From: BS150m-G50 sp964501185 [NCBI: uncultured Bacteroidia bacterium]
GTDB lineage: Bacteria > CAIWAD01 > BS150m-G50
DNA length: 64,000 bases
Assembly (NCBI GenBank): GCA_964501185.1
Contig: CAZCRT010000010.1
Location: forward strand, 7,020 to 71,019
Direction of reading: 5' to 3'
In this document: positions 8,450 through 17,138 of the stretch, in pieces
Layout of the letters: each line of letters begins with the position of its first letter
Position numbering within the stretch: the first letter of the stretch is position 1
Program-made: the position numbers and the translations under genes
The notes under the pieces: generated by a model
Seen by the model: the letters and a program-made list of their open reading frames with translations, nothing else
Told to the model about the DNA's origin: nothing
The model's database searches: none

Positions 8450-11400
8450 CCTTCCTGAAGGTTCTCCTCTTCGAGAGTTCTCTCGATTTGCTTAAGGCGT
8501 GCATCCAGTTCATCCTGCAGCCACTTGAAGCGCCCGGCATAATCCAGAATCCAGGCAACATCCTGCAGTTTCCCCTCCTGCAGCAGACGGTCTGCTTCCA
8601 ACAACCACTCCTGCCCGATCCGTTGTATATCTTCCCTCAGGACCTTGCCTTTACCACGGGGGACAATCTTGAAACCATCAGCTTCATAGAATTCCAGATC
8701 GTCGCGGCGTAATGTATCACGCCATCTTTCCATCAACAGCTGGTAACTGTGTATAAGTTTATCCTGTCGTCCCGCTGATTTTCCTTCCAGATGCACAACC
8801 AGAGCCTTTGGTTCGTAGATGATACGCCAACCAGCCTTACGGGCCTGCAGGCAGAGATCGACATCTTCATAGCAGTTGATGTAATTCTCGTTAAGGCCCT
8901 TCAAATCAGCATAAACCTGCCGACGGATCAACATACAGGCAGCTGTGACCGCATTGAACTCACGCCTGCGATTTACGCTTGGATGCCGCATCGGGAGCCC
9001 CGGATAAATGTGATATGGTGGATGATCACCCTCACCAAAAGCTACACCTGCATGTTGAATGGTCTCGTCTGCGTAAATCAGTCGCGCGCCTACAATTCCC
9101 ACGTCCGGTTCCAGGCTGTCGATCATGTGAGTCAGCCAGCCTGGCTGTACTATGGTGTCATTATTCAGCAGCAACAGGTATTCACCGCTGGCCACCTCTG
9201 CGGCCTGATTGTTAGCTCTGGCAAAGCCCAGATTCTGCTCATTGCGAATGTAGAACAGCTCTCTGCTGTTCTGAAAATATTCCCTGGTACCATCCGCAGA
9301 AGCGTTATCAACCAGGATGATTTCATAGTCGTGATACACTGTGTTATCCTGCACCGCCTTTATGGCCTGCAGGGTAAGGTTCAGATTGTTGTAGGCGGGA
9401 ATTATGATGCTGACTTTCCCGGGGACACCATGGGCAGAGCCATGATAGCCATGCTGGTAGTAGCCCTCAGCGACCTTCAGCTCGAAGTACCGCTGCAGCA
9501 ACCGGCGTCTGGTTTCAGTGATGACACCACCAAAGGGCTTTTCATCCAGCAGTATCCAGTTCAGTTTCGAGACTTCCGTATCCTGCAATGCCCTTGCAGA
9601 TTCCTCCAGTCTGACCATCTCCTGACGATCCGGTACTGTACTTACGATAGCGCCAAGGTTCAGATACTTGAACACATCCGGTGCGACTCTTTCCAGAATG
9701 CGAGTAGAGCGGCCTACACTCTGCTGCCTGAGGGCAAAGGACTCCAGTGTCATCTTATGTCGGTGATAACCACAGGCTGCGGCGTTATAGATGATTCGCA
9801 TCTGTCGCTCTACGGACAGGCGAACACCAAATTCAATATCCTCAAGTGCAGCACCGGGAAACTCGGTCTTAAACAATTCAGACATTGAGTGCAGCAGCTC
9901 CGCTTTGAGAGAAATATTGGAAGTGTAGAAGAACTCAGGTCCTATCTCCCGCCCGTCCTTCAGCTTGTTGAAGCTGAACTGCTGGCCATTCTCATTAACC
10001 AGCTTCATAACCACATTCACTTCCATATCTTCAGGCCACTCAATGTGCCCCAGTATTGCCACGTTGCTCTCGGGATGCTCCAGATGCATGCGAAGATGCT
10101 GCAACAGCATGTCCTCATGCGGTTCGATATCATCACCAGTAATGAGAATCACCTGCCCGGTTGCTTTCATGATACCAGCATTGCGGGCAGCTGCCGGTCC
10201 TGCGTGTTCGATTGCATGGTACACTACCGGCAGGCTGTCACTGTACTCCTGACATAGCTGTGCGATTTCGGGATCATCACCGTCAGCAACCAGAAGCAGC
10301 TCCCAGCGGTCCGTTGCCAGTGACTGCTTACAGTATGCTTCCAGAGTACTCCGCAACGAATCTACTCGCTGGTATGTCGGAATTATCACTGATAACTGCG
10401 GACTGGAAGTGTTCGATTCCCGGGGAAGTGAAAAGTGGTAGTCGATCCTCAGAAGTGAACTCAGGTCCTCCAGTTCGTAGTCTGCGATAGTCAGGGGATG
10501 CTTGCGTTTTCCTTCAAGAAAATCAGCCAATGATGTCGCCAACGGATCTGCTGCCAGTTGAGCAGCACTTTCAGGCAGCCAGCGGGTATGTCCACGACCA
10601 TACTCGTACTCGTCCACCATGGGAAACGGTACCGCATAACGCAGAAACACTGTCAGCAGGTACTTTCGAGCCTGACAACTGATTGTACCACTGTTTTGAT
10701 CTCCTGCACCATTCAACGCAGTCAACAATTGTGCCTGATAATCATCCCTGCTTTTACAGTCTATAGTGAATCCTTTACCTGAGAAATGCGCCTGGCCAAC
10801 CATCACAACGGGTTTACCCATGGCGGCCATCTCGAGACCGGCAGTAGTACAGAGCACCACGCCACAATCACTCTCCGCCATCAGCTGATAAGAGTCCACT
10901 TCCGCTTCAGGTGGTATAATGGTGATATTATCAGGCAGGTCGTGCGTCAGCAGCAGATGTTCATAGATTGAATCCAGTGTCGGATCATACAGCAGTTTTG
11001 TCTCACCAGGATGTACCCGGACCACCAGACTGTATTCCTTATGCTCTCTGAACCATTCGATTGTTGCAGCCAGCCAATCACGTGGTGAATCAAAGATGCC
11101 CTTTTGTGATACAACTGAGGAATCCCATGTGAGATTGGTGAAAAGAACCGCCTGTTTCCTGGCATCCCCCTGACCAACCTTGATCGGATTGCGGGAGCGA
11201 TAATCAAAGTAGCTATCCAGATTCTGACGGCGTGATTCCAGGAAGCCTTCTACCAGTAGCTTTTCATCATACGTCAGTGGTGTATCTTTTTGCCGTAACC
11301 AGGCGGTTTCCACATTCATCATATGTGCAGGTTCGTCGTCACTGAAGACCAGCGCATTATGGAAGGGACTACGTTCATAGTTAACAACTCGTACGCCTGC

Positions 11401-11970
11401 AGCTCGTGCCATCCGCCAGACGATATTTTCACCGAAAAACTGACTGTTCAGGGTGATAACCAGTTCCGGTCGATCCTGCCGCAGTATCTCATTCATCGCG
11501 TGTTCAATCATCAACGCGGTATATGCATAGTTCTGCAATACTTCAGGAGGTGTATGTTCCGGATTATGATTACCAACCCGGAAATAGCGGTAGAGAGAAG
11601 GCCGTATTATCTCAAGCAGGTTTGTATCACAAATCGGGTACTTCAGCAAATCACGATTTTCACTGCTCTTGACAAGCAGCTCTATGCGTCTCAGTTCCTG
11701 ACGGGATACATACTGAGACAGTTGCAACATATTGACTTCCTCAGCCAGGTCGTTCCGAAAACTACTGTAACAATCCCGGCAGTAGCTACTCCGCCTATCC
11801 ACGCTGTTGCTGGTATTAACGTCATAGGCTTCGCAGGCTCTGAAGAAAGGATATTGACAGGTGAAGAAACGGACATTGTATCCACGTGCTTTAAGCGTTG
11901 CTGCCATCACCTTTTCCCAATGATGATGAATTGGCCAGTTCTTGAAGCTGGTTATCAGTACTTCAGACAT
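8446..11970 (-). CDS. Three-domain glycosyltransferase: Kps/GT-B-like domain plus two GT2 domains
   Basis: About 1174 residues from the ATG at 11970, preceded by a strong purine-rich ribosome site (AAGGGGAGAAC); an in-frame start 27 bases earlier lacks this. Residues 1-480 resemble capsule-type GT-B transferases: SLVVRVHPGETKLL and STAGLE-like LCTTAGLEMAAMGKPVVMVG. The first GT2 domain begins QLSVIIPTYQRVDSLRSTL near residue 525, with TGDDIEPHED as its metal-binding acidic motif. The second begins VSIIIPAYNNLNLTLQAI near residue 815, with LLLNNDTIVQPGWL and CYEDVDLCLQARKAGW. Such multi-domain proteins build repeating or branched glycans in one polypeptide. The stop overlaps the TPR gene by ATGA; the start overlaps the aminotransferase stop by eight bases. 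Confidence 0.85.
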   Translation of the reverse strand: MSEVLITSFKNWPIHHHWEKVMAATLKARGYNVRFFTCQYPFFRACEAYDVNTSNSVDRRSSYCRDCYSSFRNDLAEEVNMLQLSQYVSRQELRRIELLVKSSENRDLLKYPICDTNLLEIIRPSLYRYFRVGNHNPEHTPPEVLQNYAYTALMIEHAMNEILRQDRPELVITLNSQFFGENIVWRMARAAGVRVVNYERSPFHNALVFSDDEPAHMMNVETAWLRQKDTPLTYDEKLLVEGFLESRRQNLDSYFDYRSRNPIKVGQGDARKQAVLFTNLTWDSSVVSQKGIFDSPRDWLAATIEWFREHKEYSLVVRVHPGETKLLYDPTLDSIYEHLLLTHDLPDNITIIPPEAEVDSYQLMAESDCGVVLCTTAGLEMAAMGKPVVMVGQAHFSGKGFTIDCKSRDDYQAQLLTALNGAGDQNSGTISCQARKYLLTVFLRYAVPFPMVDEYEYGRGHTRWLPESAAQLAADPLATSLADFLEGKRKHPLTIADYELEDLSSLLRIDYHFSLPRESNTSSPQLSVIIPTYQRVDSLRSTLEAYCKQSLATDRWELLLVADGDDPEIAQLCQEYSDSLPVVYHAIEHAGPAAARNAGIMKATGQVILITGDDIEPHEDMLLQHLRMHLEHPESNVAILGHIEWPEDMEVNVVMKLVNENGQQFSFNKLKDGREIGPEFFYTSNISLKAELLHSMSELFKTEFPGAALEDIEFGVRLSVERQMRIIYNAAACGYHRHKMTLESFALRQQSVGRSTRILERVAPDVFKYLNLGAIVSTVPDRQEMVRLEESARALQDTEVSKLNWILLDEKPFGGVITETRRRLLQRYFELKVAEGYYQHGYHGSAHGVPGKVSIIIPAYNNLNLTLQAIKAVQDNTVYHDYEIILVDNASADGTREYFQNSRELFYIRNEQNLGFARANNQAAEVASGEYLLLLNNDTIVQPGWLTHMIDSLEPDVGIVGARLIYADETIQHAGVAFGEGDHPPYHIYPGLPMRHPSVNRRREFNAVTAACMLIRRQVYADLKGLNENYINCYEDVDLCLQARKAGWRIIYEPKALVVHLEGKSAGRQDKLIHSYQLLMERWRDTLRRDDLEFYEADGFKIVPRGKGKVLREDIQRIGQEWLLEADRLLQEGKLQDVAWILDYAGRFKWLQDELDARLKQIERTLEEENLQEG

Positions 11971-13147
11971 GTTCTCCCCTTCTCTTCTTCGTACCATAGC
12001 GGATCGCCGCGATAACTCTCTCTACAACCAGTTCCTGCTGGTTGATTGTCAGACTCTCACTTGAGGGTAAACAACAGCAGGTACTGGAGAATTCTGTTCC
12101 GGATAGTGGTTCCAGCACGAGATACTTCCGATATGGTTTCATTGTATGAAGTGGCTTAAATACTGGTCTGGCTTCGATTCCTCCGGAGGCCAGCTGTGCA
12201 ATCACTTCATTGACATCCCTGTTTTCTATTTGTATCACATTCATCCAGTAGCTTGCGTGTCCCGGGAACACTTCTTCCAGCAGTCTCACTTCAGGTGCCT
12301 GCTGAAACAGCTCTGCGTAGCGCTCGTGTATCTGACGCTTGCGGGTAATCTTCTCAGTCAACTTCTCCAGCTGAGCCAATGCCACTGCAGCCTGCAGGTT
12401 GTTTAGCTGGTAGTTATAACCAGCCCGTTCATATACCCAGCGATCCTCTGCACTGCGATAATGATCAGACCAGCGTTTGACCTCCTGAATCAGTTTCACA
12501 TCACTGGATACTACGATCCCACCGGAACCGCCGGTAACCAGCTTGTTACCATTCAGGCTGAATATTGCGACCTGCCCGAAAGTACCGGTAAGGCGCTCTT
12601 CCCAGGTTGCACCCAATGATTCGGCAGCATCTTCAATCAGTGGAACACCGTAGCGCGAACAGATACCGGCTATCTCCTCGATACGGGCCGGGAGGCCATA
12701 AAGATGCGCTACAGTGACTGCAGCTACTGCCCTGCCTGATTCCCGATTGTAATTAATGCCGTTGCGACGGATAATTCTGTTACGAAAGAAGTCATCCAGC
12801 TTCTCGGGGTCCAGCGAGAGGGTAGACTCATCGATATCCATCAGCAGGGGATGTGCACCCAGATGTATCACAGGATTGATAGTGCCGGCAAAAGTAACGT
12901 TCTGCACTATTACTTCGGCATCCGGAGGTACCCGCAACCCACGCAATGCCAGAAACATGGCAGCTGTACCACTGGAAACAGCAGCCGCCCGACAGCCTGG
13001 CAGGATCTTCTCAAAACCCTCTTCCAATTGTCGCACATATTGACCGGCAGAAGATACCCAACCACTGTCAATGCAGTTTTCCAGGTATTCCTTTTCCCTG
13101 CCCTGGAATAGAGGTTCACACAAGGGAATCATGTTATCAGAATTCAA
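11963..13147 (-). CDS. legC: DegT/DnrJ/EryC1/StrS aminotransferase, LegC-type
   Basis: A 394-residue PLP-dependent sugar aminotransferase. It opens with IPLCEPLFQGREKEYLENCI and SGWVSSAGQYVRQLEEGFE, has the cofactor region AAVSSGTAAMFLALRGL, a LIEDAAESLGATW aspartate motif and the Schiff-base lysine in FSLNGNKLVTGGSGG near residue 190. Closest in style are LegC/PglE enzymes, which aminate the C4 keto group of a UDP-sugar on the way to legionaminic acid. The gene seems to start at a TTG (13147) with GAGGGAG six bases upstream; an ATG five codons further in has no ribosome site. It overlaps the PtmE-like gene by 11 bases. The LegC assignment rests on the neighbouring pathway genes. Confidence 0.85.
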   Translation of the reverse strand: MNSDNMIPLCEPLFQGREKEYLENCIDSGWVSSAGQYVRQLEEGFEKILPGCRAAAVSSGTAAMFLALRGLRVPPDAEVIVQNVTFAGTINPVIHLGAHPLLMDIDESTLSLDPEKLDDFFRNRIIRRNGINYNRESGRAVAAVTVAHLYGLPARIEEIAGICSRYGVPLIEDAAESLGATWEERLTGTFGQVAIFSLNGNKLVTGGSGGIVVSSDVKLIQEVKRWSDHYRSAEDRWVYERAGYNYQLNNLQAAVALAQLEKLTEKITRKRQIHERYAELFQQAPEVRLLEEVFPGHASYWMNVIQIENRDVNEVIAQLASGGIEARPVFKPLHTMKPYRKYLVLEPLSGTEFSSTCCCLPSSESLTINQQELVVERVIAAIRYGTKKRRGEHV

Positions 13148-14231
13148 TTTTCTCCCTCGCTTCCGTAAGGTCGATCAGTTTTTTACTATCCTCAGCACGC
13201 TGAGTCGCGTTTTTCACCCTGAGATAATCCGACATATTACCAACATCCATCCACTGTTCATGAATCGGGAAGCTGTGTACGCTCAGGTTCTTCTCAACCG
13301 CATCAGCAATCAGATCAGTCATATCACATTTCTGCTGAAAGCCTACGCTGGCAGCTATATCTGGGGATAACACATAGATACCGGCATTGATGAAGTAGGT
13401 CTGCACAGGCTTTTCAGCGACAGTTACCACTCTGCCCTTATACAGATCCATAACGCCATAAGGCACCTTGTTCTCGATTTTCCTGACAGCTACCGTAATC
13501 GCATTGTTATAGGTGCAATGAGTGTGATACATTGCGCTGAGATCGAGATTGGTCAGGATGTCAGCGTTTATCACCAGCAAAGGATCGTGTGGGGATACCT
13601 GCATCAAACCCAGTGCGCCGGCTGTTCCCAGTGGTTTATCCTCGAGGAGGTATTGAATGGTGACACCGAAGGCTGTGCCATCCTGGAAAAAGTCATGTAT
13701 CACATCTCCGCGATAACCCAGTGAAATGTAGATTCTGGTGAATCCATGCTCTCGCAGTCCGACAATAATACTCTCCAGAATTGTCTGACTGCCGATTTTC
13801 AGCATGGGCTTTGGTATATCCGCAGTGAGTGGGAAAAGACGGCTTCCTTTACCACCAGCCATTATCAGAGCCTGCCTGCCACTTGTACTCTGACCTATCA
13901 GATCTCTGGACAGCACAATGTCCAACACCTTGTTTTCTGTATCTACGATTGGAATCTGCGCAACTGAGTTTGTTCGCGCCAGATGCAGGAGCTGCTTACG
14001 GGTAAAATCATCCGTTGCAGTAATCGGACGTGTCTGCATGATGTCAACTGCCGACGCCTCAAGCTGTGTTCCCTTTATCAGGGCACGTCTCACATCACCA
14101 TCGGTAATAATCCCCAGAAGCTTATCAACACTGTCAGTAACCAGTGCAGCACCTGAGGCATTTCTATCAATGCATGTGATCGCATCCCTGATCGTATCTT
14201 TTTCTCCGACCATGAACCTTTGCGGATTCAT
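13137..14231 (-). CDS. ptmE: CBS-domain sugar-1-phosphate nucleotidyltransferase, PtmE-type
   Basis: A 364-residue protein with two CBS motifs in the first 120 residues (TDSVDKLLGIITDGDVRRAL; PIVDTENKVLDIVLSRDLI), followed by a nucleotidyltransferase domain starting QALIMAGGKGSRLFPLT near residue 125, with PKPMLKIG and LVINADILTNLD (metal-binding Asp). This architecture matches Campylobacter PtmE, which makes GDP-GlcN for the GDP-linked legionaminic acid route. Here that would provide the activated precursor for the aminotransferase and epimerase encoded beside it. A GGGAG ribosome site precedes the ATG and 21 bases separate it from the upstream epimerase gene. Whether GTP or UTP is used cannot be read from sequence. 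Confidence 0.85.
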   Translation of the reverse strand: MNPQRFMVGEKDTIRDAITCIDRNASGAALVTDSVDKLLGIITDGDVRRALIKGTQLEASAVDIMQTRPITATDDFTRKQLLHLARTNSVAQIPIVDTENKVLDIVLSRDLIGQSTSGRQALIMAGGKGSRLFPLTADIPKPMLKIGSQTILESIIVGLREHGFTRIYISLGYRGDVIHDFFQDGTAFGVTIQYLLEDKPLGTAGALGLMQVSPHDPLLVINADILTNLDLSAMYHTHCTYNNAITVAVRKIENKVPYGVMDLYKGRVVTVAEKPVQTYFINAGIYVLSPDIAASVGFQQKCDMTDLIADAVEKNLSVHSFPIHEQWMDVGNMSDYLRVKNATQRAEDSKKLIDLTEAREKIEF

Positions 14232-14252
14232 TATGTCTCCCGGTTATTCCAG

Positions 14253-15398
14253 TTACCTGGCCACGATGTTATCAGTCATATATTCTGTAATTGACGCCAC
14301 TATCAATTCTGCAGCTCTGCCATCACCGAAGTGAAAACGCCAGTCAGCTCCATAGTCAGGCGTTGATTTTTCCTGAATGCCATTTTGAATCGCATCAGTA
14401 ATCTGCTCAGCGTTGCAATCGGTAAAAAACACATTGGCAACATGTTCCCGTTCCAGTTGTCTGTCCCCGGCATTTACAGCCGGAAGCTGCAGATAGGGGG
14501 CTTCCAGAATACCGGCACTTGAATTCCCTACCAGACAGGCTGCGTTGCGGAGCAGGTTGACATAGATGTGACGGGGCAGATTGCTGCGTACAACAAGCCT
14601 GCTGTTGACAGCACTTGTCTCCTCAATCGCGCTACGAACACCCTGGTGACCGGAATCCGAATTCGGCGAGTTAACAAGCACCTGCAGTCCGGTTGCCAGT
14701 GCGCCCTGCAGTACCTGCTTCATTTGTCCGGCTGAGTTATTACGTTGCCTGTCCAACGGATGAAAAGTCACCATCAGATAAGATCCAGGTTCAATATCCA
14801 CCTTCATAACTGCTGCCAGTTCATCGACTGCTAACGGTGCAGTCATCCGGATACGATCAAGCCCGGGATTCCCGGAATGATGTACTCTTTGAGGAGGAAC
14901 ACCCATTGCAATAATCCGTTCCCGGCTGAGGGCTGTGGCTGTGAAGTGCAGATCGGCGAGTTGAGTGACTGCATGCCTCACTCTGTCATCCGGTGTAGCC
15001 CAGCCACTGTCTCCACCAAAAATGTGTGCCACAGGAATATCGAAGTAGGTACCAATCATCGCACCCAGGAGCGGTTCTTCCCTGTCGCCCAGAACAAGAA
15101 TCATATCACTCTCATCCTGCTCTATTACCCGGGCAAGGCCTGCCAGCTGGGTTGACATGGATGTAATGCGTCCCAGTGGCTCATCCCATGACAACAGAGA
15201 TGGTACTTCAATCAGCCTGCTCCAGCTGTCCTGTCGTACTTCTTTGACAGTGGTACCGAAAGCGTGTGACAGATGAGCGCCTGTTGCCAGCACCATCAGA
15301 TCATACTCACTGCTTTCTTCAAGCAACTGGAGTACTGGAAACAGCAGATCATAATCCGCACGTGTACCGGTAATCGCTGTGATCCTGACAGGTTTCAC
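14253..15398 (-). CDS. legG: UDP/GDP-sugar hydrolysing 2-epimerase, NeuC/LegG-type
   Basis: A 381-residue GT-B-fold epimerase of the NeuC/LegG family. It begins RITAITGTRADYDLLFPVLQ, has LVLGDREEPL, IPVAHIFGGDSGW, RHAVTQLADLHFTAT and VHHSGNPGLDRI in order, and ends with GNSSAGILEAPYLQLPAVNAG, which carries the UDP-binding serines and a catalytic glutamate. In the pathway it removes the nucleotide and epimerises C2 to give the free 6-deoxy-ManNAc-type sugar for the synthase. The start codon is GTG, overlapping the synthase stop by four bases (GTGA). Specificity for the 2,4-diamino-6-deoxy sugar rather than UDP-GlcNAc is inferred from the adjoining aminotransferase and CBS-nucleotidyltransferase genes. 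Confidence 0.88.
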   Translation of the reverse strand: MKPVRITAITGTRADYDLLFPVLQLLEESSEYDLMVLATGAHLSHAFGTTVKEVRQDSWSRLIEVPSLLSWDEPLGRITSMSTQLAGLARVIEQDESDMILVLGDREEPLLGAMIGTYFDIPVAHIFGGDSGWATPDDRVRHAVTQLADLHFTATALSRERIIAMGVPPQRVHHSGNPGLDRIRMTAPLAVDELAAVMKVDIEPGSYLMVTFHPLDRQRNNSAGQMKQVLQGALATGLQVLVNSPNSDSGHQGVRSAIEETSAVNSRLVVRSNLPRHIYVNLLRNAACLVGNSSAGILEAPYLQLPAVNAGDRQLEREHVANVFFTDCNAEQITDAIQNGIQEKSTPDYGADWRFHFGDGRAAELIVASITEYMTDNIVAR

Positions 15399-16456
15399 TG
15401 CGCCTCCAGCACTGCTTCAGCTGTATTCAGCATTTCGAGAGTAATCTGGGAATCGGCCGGTATTCTAATCTTTGCTGTACGGTCCAGCACCTGTGCAAGC
15501 TCACCGGGTGGCAAACCACCGGCTGGCCGCTTCATCCGCAGGTCATCTTCTGCTATACGCTGACCGGATTCGATATCACGGATAGCTGTAATACTCCGCC
15601 TGGCTACCAGACAGGTGTCTGCTTCACACCTGGCAGGACGTTTGATGCCGTCACCAAGGATGTGTGCAGTCTGCCGGACCGCTCTCACATAGCGCCTGAA
15701 AGGTTGTTCCTCCAGAGAGCATCGATGATCCGGGCCCATGGCATCGCAGGAGAGCGTTATATGCTTCTCAAAAATCACCGCCCCTAATGCAACTGCCAAT
15801 CGGGCGGAATCTGTACCGGTAGTATGATCAGAATACCCTACCGGGCAGTTGAGTTGCTGCTGCATCCATTTCAGAGCCAGCAGGTTCTGCTCCTGTTCAG
15901 GAGCGGGATAAGCAGATACGCAGTGAAGCATAGCGTATTGTGTCTGTCTCAATTCTGATGCAGCCTGTATCACTTCTGAACCGGTGGCCATTCCGGTGGA
16001 GACAATAACCGGTTTTCCTGCCGCAGCTATCTTCTTCAGAAATGGATAGTTATTGCAGTCACCTGATCCTACCTTCACAAAATCAGCACTGGAAACAGCT
16101 ACTGCCTTCAGACTCTCTTCATCGAAAGGCGTAATCCCGATCGCAAGTGACAATTCATGGGCATGGTCACATAATCCCTGTAATGCACTGCCCGGCAGTT
16201 CCAGCTCGGCCAGCATTTCCAGCTGTGACTGTTGTTTTCCGGTATTGCGTTGTTGGTAGAACGCCTGTGGTGCTAACTGTGTGACAAGTTGTTCCGCCTT
16301 GAAAAATTGATATTTCACAGCGTCAGCACCTGCACGCGCCGCCATCTCCAGCAACAGATGTGCTGCTTCCAGGTCACCATTGTGGTTAACCCCGGCTTCA
16401 GCAATGATCCATGGAGGGCTATTGCGTGTTATGGTGCGATCAGACAGTACAAGCAT
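15395..16456 (-). CDS. legI: Nonulosonate (legionaminate/sialate-type) synthase, NeuB/LegI
   Basis: About 353 residues. PEP-dependent condensing enzymes of this family make legionaminate, pseudaminate or sialate from a 6-carbon sugar. The sequence has WIIAEAGVNHNGDLEAAHLL and GADAVKYQFFKAEQLVT at the N terminus, the barrel motifs DFVKVGSGDCNNYPFLKKIA and PVIVSTGMA, then YSDHTTG and GAVIFEKHITLS, and a C-terminal SAF (antifreeze-like) domain from about residue 285 (ARRSITAIRDIESGQRIAEDDL). The ATG at 16456 is chosen; the GTG nine bases earlier is part of a GTGATACA octamer that ends immediately before ATG, with GGAG just upstream, so either could serve. The start region overlaps the cytidylyltransferase stop. 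Confidence 0.9.
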   Translation of the reverse strand: MLVLSDRTITRNSPPWIIAEAGVNHNGDLEAAHLLLEMAARAGADAVKYQFFKAEQLVTQLAPQAFYQQRNTGKQQSQLEMLAELELPGSALQGLCDHAHELSLAIGITPFDEESLKAVAVSSADFVKVGSGDCNNYPFLKKIAAAGKPVIVSTGMATGSEVIQAASELRQTQYAMLHCVSAYPAPEQEQNLLALKWMQQQLNCPVGYSDHTTGTDSARLAVALGAVIFEKHITLSCDAMGPDHRCSLEEQPFRRYVRAVRQTAHILGDGIKRPARCEADTCLVARRSITAIRDIESGQRIAEDDLRMKRPAGGLPPGELAQVLDRTAKIRIPADSQITLEMLNTAEAVLEAQ

Positions 16457-17138
16457 TTGTATCACGCTCCTGTATCAGCAACTCTGCAAGTTTGAAATCC
16501 AGCTCCGTATCAATATCTATGCTATCCTCATTATCCATGATGAGTGGCAGGCAACGATCCGCAAGCAATGTCTGGAAACGCAGCAGGTGCTGTGTGCGCA
16601 CCAGATAAAGCGCTCCGTTCAAATTCCACACCGGGGAGAGATCATGATGACTATTCAGCTTTTCACCTGTCAGCAGGGGTACCAGAAAACCTTCGTTCAC
16701 AGTCTTCATCCAATTGGGGTGATGGCTGGCGGGAGTGACACTGACAACTGTGCTCACATCACTCTCTTCCATCATCTCGACTGCACGACTGATATGCTCA
16801 GCGCGGCGCAGGGGGGAGGTTGGTTGTAACAGACAGATAGCGTCTGGCAAGTCGGCTCTGTTGAACTGTGAAAGCAGATGCACCAGAACTGACACTGTCG
16901 GTGTGTCATCCTCGGCTAATGATGCTGGCCTCATAAAGGGGACTTCTCCCCCCCATTGCTCAGCTTCCTGTCGGATGCGATCTGAATCAGTGCTGACCAG
17001 TACACGTTCGAAGTTGCCATAAGATTGCGCGCACAGCAGAGTGTAAGCCAGCAGCGGTTTCCCGTTGAGGGGGCGAATATTCTTATCCCGTAATCTTCTG
17101 GATCCTCCCCGAGCAGGTATCACAGCCCAGATTCTCAT
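16440..17138 (-). CDS. legF: CMP-nonulosonate cytidylyltransferase, NeuA/LegF
   Basis: A 232-residue enzyme that activates the nonulosonate as its CMP derivative. It begins MRIWAVIPARGGSRRLRDKN, the CTP-binding P-loop-like motif of CMP-sialate synthetases (PARGGSKR/GIPxKN), followed by PLLAYTLLCAQ, RVLVSTDSDRIRQEAEQWG and LLQPTSPLRRAEHI, where the Q-PTSPLR motif is diagnostic. A conserved acidic end (DNEDSIDIDTELDFKLAE) supplies the metal site. The length is normal for the family. The start shares one base with the formyltransferase stop (TGATG), so the two are likely translationally coupled. CMP-activated sugar is the donor expected by the DUF115 transferase further down the operon. Confidence 0.92.
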   Translation of the reverse strand: MRIWAVIPARGGSRRLRDKNIRPLNGKPLLAYTLLCAQSYGNFERVLVSTDSDRIRQEAEQWGGEVPFMRPASLAEDDTPTVSVLVHLLSQFNRADLPDAICLLQPTSPLRRAEHISRAVEMMEESDVSTVVSVTPASHHPNWMKTVNEGFLVPLLTGEKLNSHHDLSPVWNLNGALYLVRTQHLLRFQTLLADRCLPLIMDNEDSIDIDTELDFKLAELLIQERDTNACTV

